A stretch of DNA of 64,000 bases from positions 31,089,134-31,153,133 of the forward strand of contig CM034610.1 in the NCBI GenBank assembly GCA_020091685.1, given 5' to 3'. A program made the translations under genes and the position numbers. The stretch's first letter is position 1. Every line of letters starts with the position of its first letter. The stretch is from Lutjanus erythropterus (Eukaryota > Chordata > Actinopteri > Lutjaniformes > Lutjanidae). Of this stretch, positions 22,753 through 36,593 are shown piece by piece. The notes under the pieces were generated by a model. It was not told the origin of the DNA and ran no database searches. It worked only from the letters and a program-made list of their open reading frames with translations.

Positions 22753-23291
22753 ACGGTTGCATCTCTGATCCAGATATTACATCATCTCTGTCTCCCAGGG
22801 AGCGCAGGGTACTGTGTGAAGTCATTAAAGACTCTCACTGCAGACTCCCATCAAAGACACAAAGTGGATTCCAGTGACCAGACGACACCCAGGGGCACAC
22901 ACAGTGTGTGTGAAAGTGAACAAAGGGAATGAGAGAGGATAGAGGAGGAGAGTGTCAGCCATGCTACATCATACCTCGGTAGGAAATGAAGGAAAGGACG
23001 TAGGATAGAGTCACACATGCTCTGCTTTTAATGCAGCCTTTCTTTCATGTGACTTGTTTGCTGTCAGTTGCTGTAAATGCCCCAGAGTTGGCATTACATG
23101 GTCTGTCATCTGCCTGATTGGACCTGACTTGTCCAATCTGTGAGGCTCTTTTAAAAGAAACACATGTCAATCTGCCAGGTTGACATGCCCAGAAAGATAC
23201 TTTGAATTAATACAAACTATGCTAATAAATAAATGCTAATACACAACAGTGTGTGTCTCATGATAACCATCACTGCTCACCGATGTATCTA

Positions 23292-23640
23292 CAGCTGCAA
23301 TTAACCATTATTGTCATTGTTGATTAATCTGTGATTAATCAGTAATTTTCTCCACAAATTGATTAGTTGTTTGGTTCATAAAATGTCAGAAAATGATGAA
23401 GAACATTGGTCATCATTTCCCCAAGTACAAGATGTCGTCCTCAAGTGTCTTGTTTTGTCCACGACCCAAAGATATTCAGTTTACTGTCAGAGAGGAATAA
23501 AGAATCCATTCTCATATTGAAGAAGCTGAAATCAGAGAACTTTTTTTTCTCAGAAATGTCTCAATCAGATTAATTATCAAAATAGTTTGCAATTAATGTC
23601 ATAACTGATTATTAATCAATTAATTGACTAAACTGTCAAG
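23292..23640 (+). mobile_element. hAT-like MITE, 'agggctgcaactaa' family, copy 6
   Basis: Left 'acagctgcaattaaccatta'. The core includes 'gatattcagtttactgtcag'. The right end 'aatcaattaattgactaa' is degenerate. Confidence 0.7.
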
Positions 23641-26600
23641 AACTGAACTGCATTGTCAGTTAATGGATTTGTGTTATTATTAATTACATTGTATTATTTT
23701 GATAATCTATTAATTGCTTAAGTCCATCATTTAGTTCCAGATTCTCAGACATACACCCTGTTTACACCTGTTATTAAAATACAATCAGTATCCAGATACA
23801 TTATCTGGATGAGGAAAAATGCATGATCAGACCTGCCAGACTACCTCCAGACCACATCTGGAGGTAGTCAAGGCTTGCATTGTGTTCAGATCTTATGTAG
23901 GTATAAACGCAATTCATACATCAATCTGAGTGCAGATCATATTTTAATACCAGGTGTAAATGGGGTGTTAGAGATTCATGGCATAACTTTGCATAATGTG
24001 ACTGTAAATACAACATCTTTGGATTTTCTGTTTGTTGGACAAAGGAAGCAATTTGAAGATGTTATGTCATCAAAATTGTTTTTTAAATGAGTAATCAATT
24101 CATCAAGGAAAAAAAACTAGAAGATCAAAGGGTAACAACAGTATTTTTCAACCACGATTTTGGTGAGTTAGAATAAAGATGATGATGATAAAATGACTGT
24201 TTCTTTAAGTGGAGTGAAGGTTTAATCTGTACAGCTCAACTCTACATACATGCACTGCCTATTGGATATCTTGTCGGTTAGACTGGAGAGGTCATCCTGC
24301 TGTAAATGGAGATGGGCTGCTGCTGAACTAACTGACAGGCCACATGATAGTGTGTCTGTCTGCCACCTCTGTAGTGAAGGCAAGTGGTGCAGAGCCAGCA
24401 TTCAAACTAATGGGACACTTTTCTAGCTCACACGCACACACACGCACACATACACTTTCATGCTGAGTTCTGGCTGAGCGCCCGTGTGCTGCTGCTGCCG
24501 CTACACACCAATATTATCTGGCAGAGCTCTCCTCTGTCCTAATTTCAGAGAGAGACACAGACAGGGGGAGAGAGGAACTGTAATTTCACAGATCTCGGTT
24601 ATGTCGAGAACTCAAGGTTATATCTTGTGTGTGTGTGTGTGCGTGTGTGCGTGTGCCTGTATTGTATTTTTTAGACATGAATTCCTGAGGAGGTTTTATC
24701 TGTTGCTGCTGCCAGCACAGAGGATTTGATGCAAGTATCCCTGAAGAAATACTATAAATATCTTCCCCAAACAAACCTCCCAGTCTTGATGATGTGTGAT
24801 TCATAAGCTTATATCATTTGTCTCTGTTCAGTAGTTTCTACTCATTTTCCCACAGAGAATCATAGTAAAATTACCACTGAGATCAAGTGATGAAGTGATT
24901 CATATCAGTCTGATGACTTTCTAGCAGTGGCATTGTCACACTGATGAGATTGCAGACATGATTAAGTGCTGTGCATATGTAGAAGATGGTAAATGTGGTG
25001 CAGACATTAAGAAATGCTCTGCAGCTGTCCAGGATTCATACACACATATGTCCACTCATGTCCACAATCAGATATGGAAAGGCTGAGTGTCACCTAAACA
25101 TATTAACAGCTTCATGCACACAAACCATCACAGTGTGATTCATTCACTGTGCTCAGGCTGACCTCACTGAGATGCTGAGGGAGGGAATGACAGAAAGGCT
25201 GATTTGATTTTCACATGAGAAACAGAATGGATCCACTTAATGAAAACATTCACTGTTTTTTTTTCCAACTGTCCAGATGGATGTAAAAAACAAAACACTG
25301 GGATTTTTATAGTCTGCATTATTTTAATAGTGTTTTGTGAAGCTTCAGAGTGTGGTGAAGCCACACTCGCACCCGCCGCAACTCCTATTCCGACATAACT
25401 ACAGTTTTGAATATCCATCTGTCTGTAAAGGTTACAGCTGCCCAAATGATCCATTGTCACTAGGGATGTTCCTGGCAACTAATTTTCCTGTCGATTAAAC
25501 ATTAATTTTAATTTGGACTAGCTGACTAGTCTAACAGTTAGAAAACACTCAGAAACCAATTAAAACTGGGCATAATTTATAGATTGATAATGTTAAACCT
25601 CGCCCAAACAAATACTGTGTGTATGAAGAGTGATTGAAAGCCATTAATCACATTCTTTAGTGACCAATTCATATTATGAATGCAGCTGAAATGTGTGGCC
25701 ATCATCACACATCATCCTTCAAAACATGACAATCAACTCAACTTTTCAGACTGAATAGGATCACAGTGACTGTGGGTAAACCACATTGTTTACCTTGAGC
25801 TAACGTTAGCTGCAGCTTGACACAGAATGTACTTAGTGTTAGCAGTGCTAACAGCGACAGCTTGCTCTGCTTGCAGGTTTTGCTGATAACAGCATCTGGG
25901 CCATTGGGGCATTTGTGCTAGGCAAGAGGGGCTACTGTCTGATGGAGCTCGAGGTAACATTTTCCATGCAGCTCAAAGATGCGTTGCCTCCCAAGACTTC
26001 ACAAAATTCCTTATGTTGAGGTTCATCTGGTCTTTTGTCAGTTGAATCAGTTTCCACGTTTGTCTGTGATGTTGATGGGTCAGACAAACTTTTTAGTCCA
26101 TAGTCAACCAACTTCATTTGCTTCATCGTTGTCTCTAGAACAGATGCATGCATGACCAGTACATATACAGAGTCACTAATGCAATAAATACTAATTTTGG
26201 CTTTATGTCTCTGTATTCCCTGTATGAATGGTTTGGAGCTTTGAGTCATCAGAATTTTGAGAACCCCTTGTTTATTTACACCACTGACCATGCTCTGATA
26301 TATAATAGAAGTCATCTGCCTTCCCTAGAATTCTTATAAACTGTAACTCTGACCTACATGTATTGATTTCTCTTCCATAGTTTAATTTTACTCCCATAAC
26401 AATATATTGGTAATAAACTTGAAATTTTCTATTCTGATCATACCATCATGGCAGATCCCTGTGAGCACCAGTTAGACTGGTGAAAACTGACAGACTTTAC
26501 TTTGTAGGATTTGCCTGAGCCTTTTATTAGTCACTCAGTCTGTCTGTCCATCTGTCTGTGGGTCTTAAATTGTAGCATTATCAGTTTTTCCATCTTCCTC

Positions 26601-28309
26601 AGTGGCCAGTGCTGTCCAGTTATTTTCTAACAACAAGTCTCTTAGGTGCCAGTCAGAAAGCCTTTATTTAAAGAGCAGATATGAGCCTTTACACACCTGA
26701 AGGCGTCAATATTTACAACAGCAAATCACTGCTTCTGTTTATCCTGCATTGACTGTCTGCAAAGCTGGACGTATTTACACGTGCGCTTCTTGTGGTCACA
26801 TGTCAAAATTTACAGTTTCAGGTGAAGATGACATTTAACATTTTACCTGCTTTTTCTTGGCTTAAAACTTCAGTTGCTTTGTGGATTTCTGTTCAGAATC
26901 ATCCCCATCACTATTTGTTTTTTCAGCACATGAACTTTGGCCGACTTCAAACATAAACGTTGCAAGGGTAACCTCATTTTACCTGTTTTTTTCAGCACCA
27001 GACTACCACTGCAAATAATTTTGAGTCTTTTTTTTAAGGACAGATATGTGAATATTTTCTGCTTTCTTTAGTTCTTTATGACGTTACACTGAATATCTTT
27101 GCATTATAGGCAAAACAGGACAGCTGAGCACACTGCCTTGGACTATGAGAATCAAATGATCAACATTTTTCACCCTGTTTCACATTTTATGGACCAAACA
27201 GCTAATTGATTAATTGAAAAGTGAAATAACGAACACAGGGATAAATTTGTTAGAGGAGAGGTAAAATGAAAGTCAGTGATAGAAGAAAACAGAAAATGAA
27301 TTGTGTTATATTTGACTTCTCTTTCCTGACTACACACAGCTCAAGTCCTGCTATGTTACCTAGCAACAATGGCCCAATTTGTAAAATGAAATACAGCACG
27401 CACACACACATACACAAGCTCACACACAAATAGATATCAGCAGGCATCTTATTATCTGGTCACTGTACTGGCTCTGTTTATGATGACAGGAGAACAAAGG
27501 GGTGTGTGTGCGCATGTGTGTGTGTGTGTGTGTCATCACACGCAGCTCTCTCCTTTGAAATCTGCCTCTCTAAACTGTGTCCACCATTGTAATGAATCTA
27601 TAACACAGCTTGCCTTCCACTCTGTTGCTCTGTGCGTGTGTGTGTGTGTGTTTGTGTGTGTGTTTGCGGGGGGGGGGGCTTTCCCCCTACAGACCCACTG
27701 GAACAGTCTGGGCCTCGTGCCTTGCTCATGGGCTCGTTAGCCAGCCGGAGAGTCAAGCAGGCGACTATGTGAGATGTAGTTTTGGTGGAAATTGGGTCAA
27801 TAAAAATGCCAGCCCCCGCCTCTCTCCCTCTGTCTCTCCCTCTGTCTCTCCCCCTGAGCAGATGGAGCCGGTCTAGTGTAATCTCCTGCCTCCTGTGGAT
27901 CTGTGTGTGCATGTGTAATAATAGCTTACCTTTATGGCAGCGAGGGCTGTACAAAAAACATTCAGGCCTCTTACTCTGACAGACAGTCACAGCAGACCAC
28001 AGGAGGCGTTTCTGTCCTCCTTTTCTAGTCTTTTTAGTTCACACTTGTTAAAAGGCTCCATTCTTTGATGCCAGTGTGGACACTGAGAGTGCAGAGATTG
28101 AGACTGAGATGAAGAGTGTGTCATGCCACCACTACCACTGAGTCTACACATGTAGCTGTCTGCTGAAATGGTGTGTTATTGATGTATTATTGTATGTGAG
28201 TAATACAGGATTTAATATTAGGTGTGTGTGTGTGTTTGTGTGTGTGAATAACTGTATCTTAAATCCTGCATCAGTGTGGCAGATGGACTGCAGGATATTA
28301 CTGCACAAC

Positions 28310-28311
<2 letters not shown>

Positions 28312-28369
<58 letters not shown>

Positions 28370-28379
28370 TGTGTGTGTG
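28312..28379. repeat. (TG)n microsatellite
   Basis: About 26 TG units, then 'agagag' and a further TG run. Confidence 0.95.
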
Positions 28380-28557
28380 CTGTTACAGTATCAGAGTGTA
28401 AATCTGCTGAGCGATGAACAGATTAATCAGAGCTGGTTTTGTGGTCAGCTGATGAGTTCAAAGGTGATGGTTTAGGCTCTGTGTGTGAGTGTGTGTGTCT
28501 GGGTTCAGTAATGGGACAGCTCTATTTAAAGCCAAGCACTCTGCAAACATCTAAATA

Positions 28558-28890
28558 AGGGACAACTAATGATTATTTTCACTGGCGATTAATTTGATGA
28601 TTATTTTTTCAATTAATTGGTTAGTTGTTTGGCCCATAAAATGCCTTAAAATGTTGAAAAATGTCCATCAGTGTTTGCCAAAGCTCAAGATGACATCCTC
28701 ACACGTCTTGTTTTGCTCACAATAAAAAGATATTCACTTTACTGTCATAAAAAAGTAAAGAATCTGACCATATTCACATTTAAGAAGCTGGAATCAGAGA
28801 ATTTTAACTTTATTTTTTCTTAAAAAATTGCACAAAACAATTTATCAATTATCAAAATAGTTGGCAATTCATTTAATAATTAATTTAATT
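28558..28890 (+). mobile_element. hAT-like MITE, 'agggctgcaactaa' family, copy 7
   Basis: Left 'agggacaactaatgattatt', core 'aagatattcactttactgtc'. The right terminal repeat is lost. Confidence 0.7.
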
Positions 28891-31605
28891 CATTATGTTC
28901 ATTATTATTTGGTATTGAACTGTGTGTGTAAAAGCCACTGGAGAACCCAAATAAACAAGGCTTCTAGCTCTAATTTAGGGTCTTATGGACACATAAGCAT
29001 CTAGAAAGTATTAGAAATTAGTTTTAATGCTAATTCAAAATATTGTCATCTAAGTTTGTTCCTGATACTGGGTTTGAATTGGGCATGCTAATGCTGACGT
29101 TTGTTTCCAAAATTCTGCAGTTCCACAAAAGTCATAAAAAATCCACAGTAGTTTTCTCAATAAATGGTTGGGCGACGTAATTGGCATATGACCATGTCCA
29201 CAGTGAGACATCGTGATGGACAGTGATGTTTTTGGAAACACACTGACAGCAGCCAGCAGAAAAAAAACACAGCTGCCAACAGTGTAACTGACTGGGCAGA
29301 TTTAATAAGAACTTAATAAATGGACATGGAGACAAAGTGCAATAACCAGCAGCAACAGCTTCTTTTTACTTTTTCTTCCACATGTCAAAAATGCAAATTC
29401 ACCAGCAACTCCTGCCTTACAGCATCTTTGAGGTGAAACACTACCTCAAATGCAGAGAACTTTTAAAGCACAATGTTAGAGTGGTAAAGGGCTCAGTGGT
29501 CTATGAATGTCAGCCATCACAATGGATGGAGGCATCATAGACCGGCAGCTCCAGTGTTATGAGGTAAAATCTTGGTGACTTTGAAGACCGTGTAGATGGC
29601 AATTTCAGTTGCCTTCCAGACCTGTCTGAAAAGGTGTCTGACAGCAAAGTAAAGCAGTGAAAATAATCTAAATATATTGTATATTTAAACTGATTCAACT
29701 CGATTCTTTTTATTAATCGATTAATCATAAATGTTTTGAGTTGTCTAAATCTAATCCTGTCCACAGCAGTACACTGCTTTGCTACTCCTTTTCCTGAGGG
29801 AGATGTCAATCACAAAGTCATCTACCACATTTAAACAGTCATGAGAAATGGTCTAAACCACCTTTTTTAGCTTGGATCTTTTATAGTTCCGTTATTTTTC
29901 CTCAGATTTTTGTGCTTTATGAGACACTCAACTTAGATATATGTATGCATTTTTACTGTTTCAAGACATGTTTTCAGAGGCTTTAAAGCAAAATTTCCAT
30001 TTCACTGGGACAGTGTTCATGTTGTACAAGAAAACATCTTGAGAGTAATGGCCCCATTTCATTCAATATTTTCACGATTGTCTGTCTGGAATAAAAAGGA
30101 GTAAGCCATGGAGCCTAGATAGTTGACAGTGTTTATGAAAAGGAACCTCAACCTTCCAGAAACAAAACATCAATAATCAAAGCCAGTGTCCTTGATGCTT
30201 GTCATCTCACCTTCTCCCAAGAAGAGTTGATACATTGGCGTTGTGGATTTGGTCTTCCAGTGCTGATCCACATTCCCTCCAGCAAGACTACTGGGACAGA
30301 GTTTGGATTTCTGCTCTTTTTAGCATATATTGGCTTCACTGCCTGTATTGGTGATCATGTAATATTGTGAATTTTTCCAACAGCCTGTTCAGACAGCTCA
30401 GCTCTGACATTAAAGAGAACTCAATCGCTCCAATTAGCTTCATAGGTTGGATTACCGCAGTACACTGGTGGTCTCATCTGAGCTGATACATAATAATCCC
30501 TCCCTTCACTAATCTTGTGACAAACAAGCACAACAACTATAGTGACGAGCGTGGTGATGGAATTCCCCTTGTTTTTTTTTAGGTTGTCTCAACAGTGTAC
30601 AGTAATAGTGCCATTCTTTTGTTTGTGTTAGTGAATGTTAGTTAGTGATGAAGTGAACTGGTACAGTAGTGCTCAGTTTAACATTATCTGTGGATCTCAC
30701 ATCACTGCCTGGCAGGCAACTTTGTGGTCTGAGCAAGCTAGGTGCTGGTCATAGTTACACAACACTGCAATAAATTCCTGCATTTTGTCCTTTTCTTCAC
30801 ACATAGCTATATTGTTACCTGCAGGGCATCGTCTATCAAGGACATGTACACACATACACACACACCAGCAATGAGAATCACAAAGCAGACGTCCAGCTCA
30901 CTAATGTCGTTGTTTAGTTTGCTTCAAATGAGGCTTAAGTTTCTCTTGACTGACCCGCAATATTACAACATTAGTCCAACATCTACCCCGTAGCCACGTT
31001 AGCCGTGCTACATGCTAAACCCGCGTTGAACAGGCTCCAAAAAGTAGAATAAACTTCAGTGTGTCTGTGGTGTCAGGCTGTCCTTGGCCTAGGCCTTAAG
31101 GCATACTGGGTTAGTATTTATCCGTTGTTTCAGAGTCTCTCAGAGGAAGTGTGCTGTAGGTGTGACTGAGACTAAGAATACTCTGACCTCAGAAGGATGT
31201 GTCAGGTAATTAGTCAGCCTCCTACACCTCTTTTCAGCTGAACCACTGTGGTGTACCATCACTGTTTTGACACTTAAAACATTCTGTAATGCTGCGACAT
31301 CACAGCACTGTGTCCCCATATGCTCTTCAGATAGTAAGAACTGCCAGGTGGCTCTTAGAAAACTGATAGGATCTGATCTATCATCAAAATCAGAAGAGCT
31401 TTCTTGTATGATGAGTACAAGAACTAGTTTATTGAAGTTTACACATGAAAGCCATTGGATCCATGTTATAAATAAAATATAAAAACACTGAATAGTACAG
31501 CTTTAAATATTGCTTTTAGTCACTGTCATTATCAAACCTTAATAACAATGCTTATGATCAACTGCACACTGTCAATGGACATCCACTACAAGTTTTGCTG
31601 CCAGG
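28891..31605. other. jmjd1c intron; nothing recognised
   Basis: AT-rich intron. No exon, RNA gene, long simple repeat or clear transposon end was seen on either strand, apart from short palindromic AT words. Confidence 0.6.
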
Positions 31606-32438
31606 CTCAGATTGTTATTCTGAGTGTCTGACAACATTATGGAAAGAATCCCTACAGTGAGAGCTTTTAGTTTAAGAGGACAATGCATTTGGTTTCACTT
31701 AAAACATTTCAAGTATATAAATATGCCAAAAAAAACAAAAAACAAAGCTCCATTTCTTTGTATTCCTATATCAAATCCAATCATGTTTCATTCCTGTAAA
31801 ACAAAATATGTGTGCGCTCATGTAGGCTTGAACCATCCAGTTTTTCAGCCAATCATATTGTGACATCCGTCCATCAATCAGACCTCAACTTTTAGTGGTG
31901 CAGACCTTTAGATTCATTAGTTAGTTAGTAAGTGACAGCATGGTATGTCTGGTTACACCACCCCCACTTATTAAATCGTATTTCTCCCAGTGTTATGTCC
32001 CACCTGCCTGTCCTGTTTCTCTTGGAAATCTCTTGAAAATTCTTGAAATGCCATTTCAAAACTCTTGAAATTTGACTGGTTATGTGTTAAAGGTGCAGTA
32101 AACAATCCTGTACAATAGTTGATTGTTGAGTCTCATTCCCACGTCATCAAATACTGGCATTTTGGGTTGGTTGGCTTGGACTGACCAAAAAGAAAATAGC
32201 TGGTTTAGTTTTGTTTTACCAGAAAACAGCTGATTTATCAGTTTTATTTTGTTTCTGTCGAGTTTGAATGAATAGTGTTTTAGATTATAAAATGATGGGT
32301 TTTGTAAATGGAGTCTGGTGGCTTTGGCAGGAGTGATAAATCATCTATTACTGGTTAAACAAAAAGGATCTTTCAGAGAAAGCTCTCACTGTAGAGATCC
32401 TTTCCATAATGTTGTCAGACACAAAATAGCAATCTGAG
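31606..32438. mobile_element. 833-bp element with about 35-bp terminal inverted repeats
   Basis: 'ctcagattgttattctgagt' then 'gtctgacaacattatggaaa' at the left is matched in reverse complement at the right ('tttccataatgttgtcagac' ... 'tagcaatctgag', ending 32438). The similarity runs on inward ('ctacagtgagagctt'). No target duplication or transposase ORF is evident. Part of the interior (about 31690-32170) recurs at 34690-35106. The superfamily is not identified. Confidence 0.65.
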
Positions 32439-32589
32439 TTGTCAGTGGCAGAAAGACTTTTTGAATCTTTGCCTTTACTGTCATGTTGTGTTAATACAGA
32501 TATATTAGTATAAATATGTGAGAAAATATGTAAATATGTAACAGTAGGGGAATGAATTGAGAGCAGAGGGGACAGAGTTGGAGTGAGAC

Positions 32590-33023
32590 ATGTTGAGAGA
32601 GCTGAGAGGAAGTGAAAGAGAGAGCGAGTCAGAGAGCGTGGTGAGTAAGAGAGAGCGAGCCTGCGTAACACAGAGAGAGAGAGAGAGAGAGAGAGGAAGT
32701 GTGTGTTGGCCGGCCCTGCCTCCCTCCCTCCCTCCCTCCCTCCCTCTCTCCTCGCTCTCCCTCCTTGCGTCAGCAGCAGTTAAAATGTCGGCTGTGTAGC
32801 TCGTCCTCTGCTCTGCTTTCTCTGCCTCTTGGCCATCTGTCTTTTCTTCCCACAAGAAGAAACCACACTCTGGCTCTGTCGCTCTGCCTTTTTTTTTTAC
32901 CCTCGTCATCCTTTCTTTCCTTTCTTCTGCCTCTCCCCTGCTCCCTGGATCAAAGCTAGTTTTGTCAAGTGTTTTTCTTCAGAGCCATTGCTCCTTGACG
33001 CTGCTTGGCGACGGAGGAGAGAG
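32590..33023 (+). promoter_or_regulatory. Candidate intronic alternative promoter and noncoding first exon of jmjd1c
   Basis: The block stands out from the CpG-poor intron by about a dozen CpGs. It has GA-rich then CT-rich strand asymmetry, a (CCCT)n run at about 32717-32750, two GGAAGTG ETS-like sites (one near 32608, one near 32695), a 'ggccggcc' site near 32709 and a 'tgcgtcagca' AP-1/Maf-like site near 32766. It ends in 'gag|gtaatgtt', a fair splice donor after 33023. The only late ATG (32785) opens a five-codon upstream frame, ATG TCG GCT GTG TAG. If spliced to the ATG-free exon at 43579, translation would begin at the conserved Met at the end of exon 58828-58933, which fits a short JMJD1C isoform. 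No transcript data are available. It could instead be a CpG-richer repeat-flanking segment or enhancer. Confidence 0.4.
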
Positions 33024-34689
33024 GTAATGTTCCAGTTTTATATCCTCTAGTGTTGCTCTAATCGCTGCTGTTTGATTCAGAGTTGAGTTTGATTTGATCT
33101 GTGAGACTGGATGGGATGGATTGAAGTAAGAAACTGCCTGGGAACTGTGGTAATTTCCCAGAATAGAATCTATGGTCATTCTAATCTGTTTTACCCTAGA
33201 TGTCGACATGTTTGTGCGTGTGTAGTAGAGTGTGTAGCCTGTAGCAATCTGTGAAGGTGATCTAGTTGCTTCTCCCATACCTTCTTACTACATACCTACT
33301 TCAAAAAATGTCATAATGTACACCACAGTTTGGGAAATTCTGGATTGTTTGTTTCAGAGCAATTTTTGTTTTTCCAGGAAATATCAAATATGTGATTAAA
33401 TCTTTTTGGCTAAAGATCTCAAAGTATAATAGCATCGGTGGATTCCAGTTAATTCATTAGCTTTTTCCTAAACTCACTTGTTGCTATGTTAAGTACTTCT
33501 CCTCAGATGATACAGATTTTTTCCATTTGCATGAAAGCCGATCTTCCTTAAACTCTGTTCTTGGACTCACAGGCCTACACTGATTGTATTTTGATGTGTA
33601 AGGAGGCACCTCTGTGTTTCTGTTAAGGAGGTAGGCCTACAGACTGTCTGATTCATAATCATACAGGATATTGCTCAGCCTTAAACATGGCTCACAGTTG
33701 TGACTTTTTCAGTTTCTCTGATAGTTATCTGTTTCCTTTTTCATCAGCTTTAAGAAGTCATAGATAAACCCATCATGTGACTTGTGCACCCTCACACCTA
33801 ATGTGTTTTGTGTAGATGCACAATTTAGTCCTGCACTCCTGCTTAATACAGACGTTAAAGGGATACGCCTCAGTTTACTTGTCACTGCTCAGCCTGTGAA
33901 AACAGTTGTATAATGTCTGTCAGGTGGAGCTTTGTCAAGTGTGGTACACCAACTTGATGATGTCATCAGGGTTACTTTGACTTAGGCCCGGGACCTCAAA
34001 TTTTCTATGGACAGTCTGGCTGCTAACGGTGCTGGAGAGGTGACATTTTTTTTAGGTCACTCTGCTTCCCAGCACAAAAAGCTAATGGGATCTTTACATT
34101 GGATTATTGCAGAAAGTAAGCTCTGTGGCAAACGAAAGTTTATGATACTACTTTTGTTTGCCAAGGTAGCCACTTTTATGATTTTTGAAGTGTAAATGCA
34201 ATCATCAGATGATAGGCTGTAAACAAAAAACACCACTTGACAACTTCCTGTAGTCTCATTTAACCACTTATTAGCAACCACCTTTTTTAAGACATGTAAA
34301 AGCTTGAAAATTCAGGAGTGGGGTATTGACTGACATATTTTATGTTGGAGACCCAAATGTAAAAAACCCTTTAACAGGCCTTTTTTCAGGCATCTAACCG
34401 ACACCCATTCATATATCCCATTGACTTTGAGATGAGGGAACCAGGGGAGCAAATATGCTCATACACATTTACGACTCATTTATGATTCATTCCAGCAGCA
34501 CTCTATTGTGGGCATGAACTGACAAGACAATTATGTCAGTTATTCACATAACAGTAGTTAATTGAAACACATGCTAATTTGTATTTTTATTTTTGCTGTG
34601 TTTTGGAGAATTTGCTTGCAAAATATGGATGGTGATAACTACTAACTAACTAACTTTTTAAACCTTTTGAGATCACGACCCCGGTCATA
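33024..34689. other. jmjd1c intron downstream of candidate alternative exon
   Basis: No exon, RNA gene or clear repeat recognised. Confidence 0.6.
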
Positions 34690-35106
34690 CAATATAAAAA
34701 TATATGCCAAGAAAAGAACACCAAAATGTGTGCTTGCAAAGACTTGAACCAACCACTTTCAACCACGCATATCATGACATCCACCCGTCAATCAGTCCTC
34801 AGTTTTCAATGGCACAGAGCTAAGATTCGTTAGTTAACTAGCTAGCAACAGCATGGTACATCCGGCTATGTATGTCATCCCCATTTTTCAAATAAAATTC
34901 CTCCAAACATTATGTCCCGCCTGGCTGTCCCGTTTCTGCTGAAAATATGTCACAATACAGAAGATAGATACTTTTGAAATACTGTTTCAAAACTCTTAAT
35001 ATTTGACTGGTATGTGTTGAAGGTGCAGGAAACAATCCTGGACAACCATAGTCGATTATTGAGTCTCATTCTCAGGTCATCAGATATTGACGTGTTGGGT
35101 TGATGG
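34690..35106. mobile_element. Second copy of the interior repeat of 31690-32170
   Basis: Colinear similarity includes 'gacatccacccgtcaatcag' (versus 'gacatccgtccatcaatcag'), 'agcatggtaca', 'attatgtccc', 'tttcaaaactctt' and 'ttgagtctcattctca'. It is in the same orientation. It lacks the terminal inverted repeats of the first copy. Confidence 0.65.
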
Positions 35107-36593
35107 AAAACACTTGAAGTTTTATAACAGATGAGCTTGATGAGTCTTGTCTGTTTGTTACCTCATTTAACAGCAAAGTGATTCTGCTATTTGTTCTTCA
35201 GCATAGTGTGACCTACATTTTAGTGGCAGTTTTCATCAGGATGAAGTTGAAAATTAAATTCTTTTCTGTTGTTAGTCTGTCCCTGTCTAGGTCTGTATTA
35301 TTCACCCAGTGCAGTTACTGCTGAGCCACCAGCTGCAGTAGCTGTTTGGAATAGAACTCCAGATGCTGGTTGGTTCCCTGTAGAGTAGACTAACTTAAGG
35401 GTGGCAGAGTGGCACAGATGAAAAGCACTCAGCCACCTGTTTGATGGAGGCAGAAACATTAGTTCTATTCATTCTGCTGTGATGTGTCATTCAGCCCGCA
35501 TATAGCTGTACCACATACTGAGCTACTGCCGTCTGACTCTAAAGACTGGGCATGAAATCAGATGTCAGTTTTTGAAACAGTGCCTTGGCTTAGGCTGAGG
35601 TTGGTTCTATTTAAGTGTTTAAAATAATAATAATAATAATGTCTTAATTATAGTTGAATGAATTAATTTAGTTTGCTTTAACAACTGACATTTGTGGAGC
35701 TTTCTGGAAGTATTGAATTTTATTTGATTAAATAGATCCAGAGTGACAACCATAGACTGTAAATGGAAGAGATGGATGGAAGGATGGATGGAGGTCTTGC
35801 CCATACATCCAGCCGACTAAATCACAAGCAGGGCTGAGCTTTTGATACTGCAACCAGCCACCAGGAAGACAGTCCACATGATTTGACTTCATTTGAGGTT
35901 GTCCATCTTTGTATACAGTCAGAGTGATACACGCTCATGTTGGTTGGTTTATGTTGGTTTCATTGGTCAAACTAGCCAATCAGGCCATATTGTATGAAGG
36001 ATGGTTAGCTCACGTTTTAGAGCTAGAATGCATAGATTACCTCCTGTGTGTGTGTGTGTGTGTGTGTGTGTGACCATCTGTGTTTTGACAACTCTGATCA
36101 TTTACCATCAAAGCAATAAGCAGATTAGAACACAACCTGTGTGTCTGTGTATGTGTGTGTGTCTTGGAAAGGAGCTGTTGTACTGTGACCCACTTAGAGA
36201 ACACTGATGAACAGTGTAGCACGACTCTGCAACACATTCTGCAAATCCTCTGCCATTTTGGACATTTTTTGCTGGTTATGGAAAAATACTTTAAAATGAC
36301 AGAAATTGTGAAATATTACATAAAATTCTTGTGTGGGAAATACTTTTGAACAGCACCACATTGTCAGTGTTGTGAGAGTGAAAGCGTAACATCTGGCAGC
36401 TGCAATCAGGGAACAAAATAAGGTCCCAACAGTGTGTTTTGTAAGCTATGAATGCTCCACAACTTGATGAGCTTTGAGTAGAGCCATGTCCCTGTCATAA
36501 ATCTAAATCCAAACACTAGAGCACTGAGATACAAAGGGAGGGCACTGTCCCTGAGCAGCCCTGCTGCTACTCCCTCTGTCCTTCAGACCAGAA

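Larger units (their letters stand above)
21621..28557. other. jmjd1c intron; repeats, no gene
   Basis: Contains an AT-rich MITE-like relic (21621-21925), a possible conserved patch at 22060-22200, TG arrays at 22697-22752 and 28312-28379, a hAT-like end ('agggatgttcctggcaacta' near 25463) with unclassified relic sequence to about 26320, a minus-strand MITE fragment at 27157-27232, and a poly-G run near 27668. No exon seen. Confidence 0.6.

Noticed and set aside
25932..26315. 127-residue minus-strand ORF
   Set aside because: No recognised domain and ordinary intron composition. A nearby hAT-like end at 25463 suggests relic transposon sequence, but I could not assign it.
27598..27990. 130-residue minus-strand ORF
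   Set aside because: It spans poly-G, TG and 'ccctctgtctct' simple sequence. Arg/Gly repeats come from the repeat.
32829..33023. Open frame running into the donor at 33023 and phase-matched to exon 43579
   Set aside because: It has no ATG (it would need TTG), and a one-in-three phase match is weak. I prefer a noncoding first exon.
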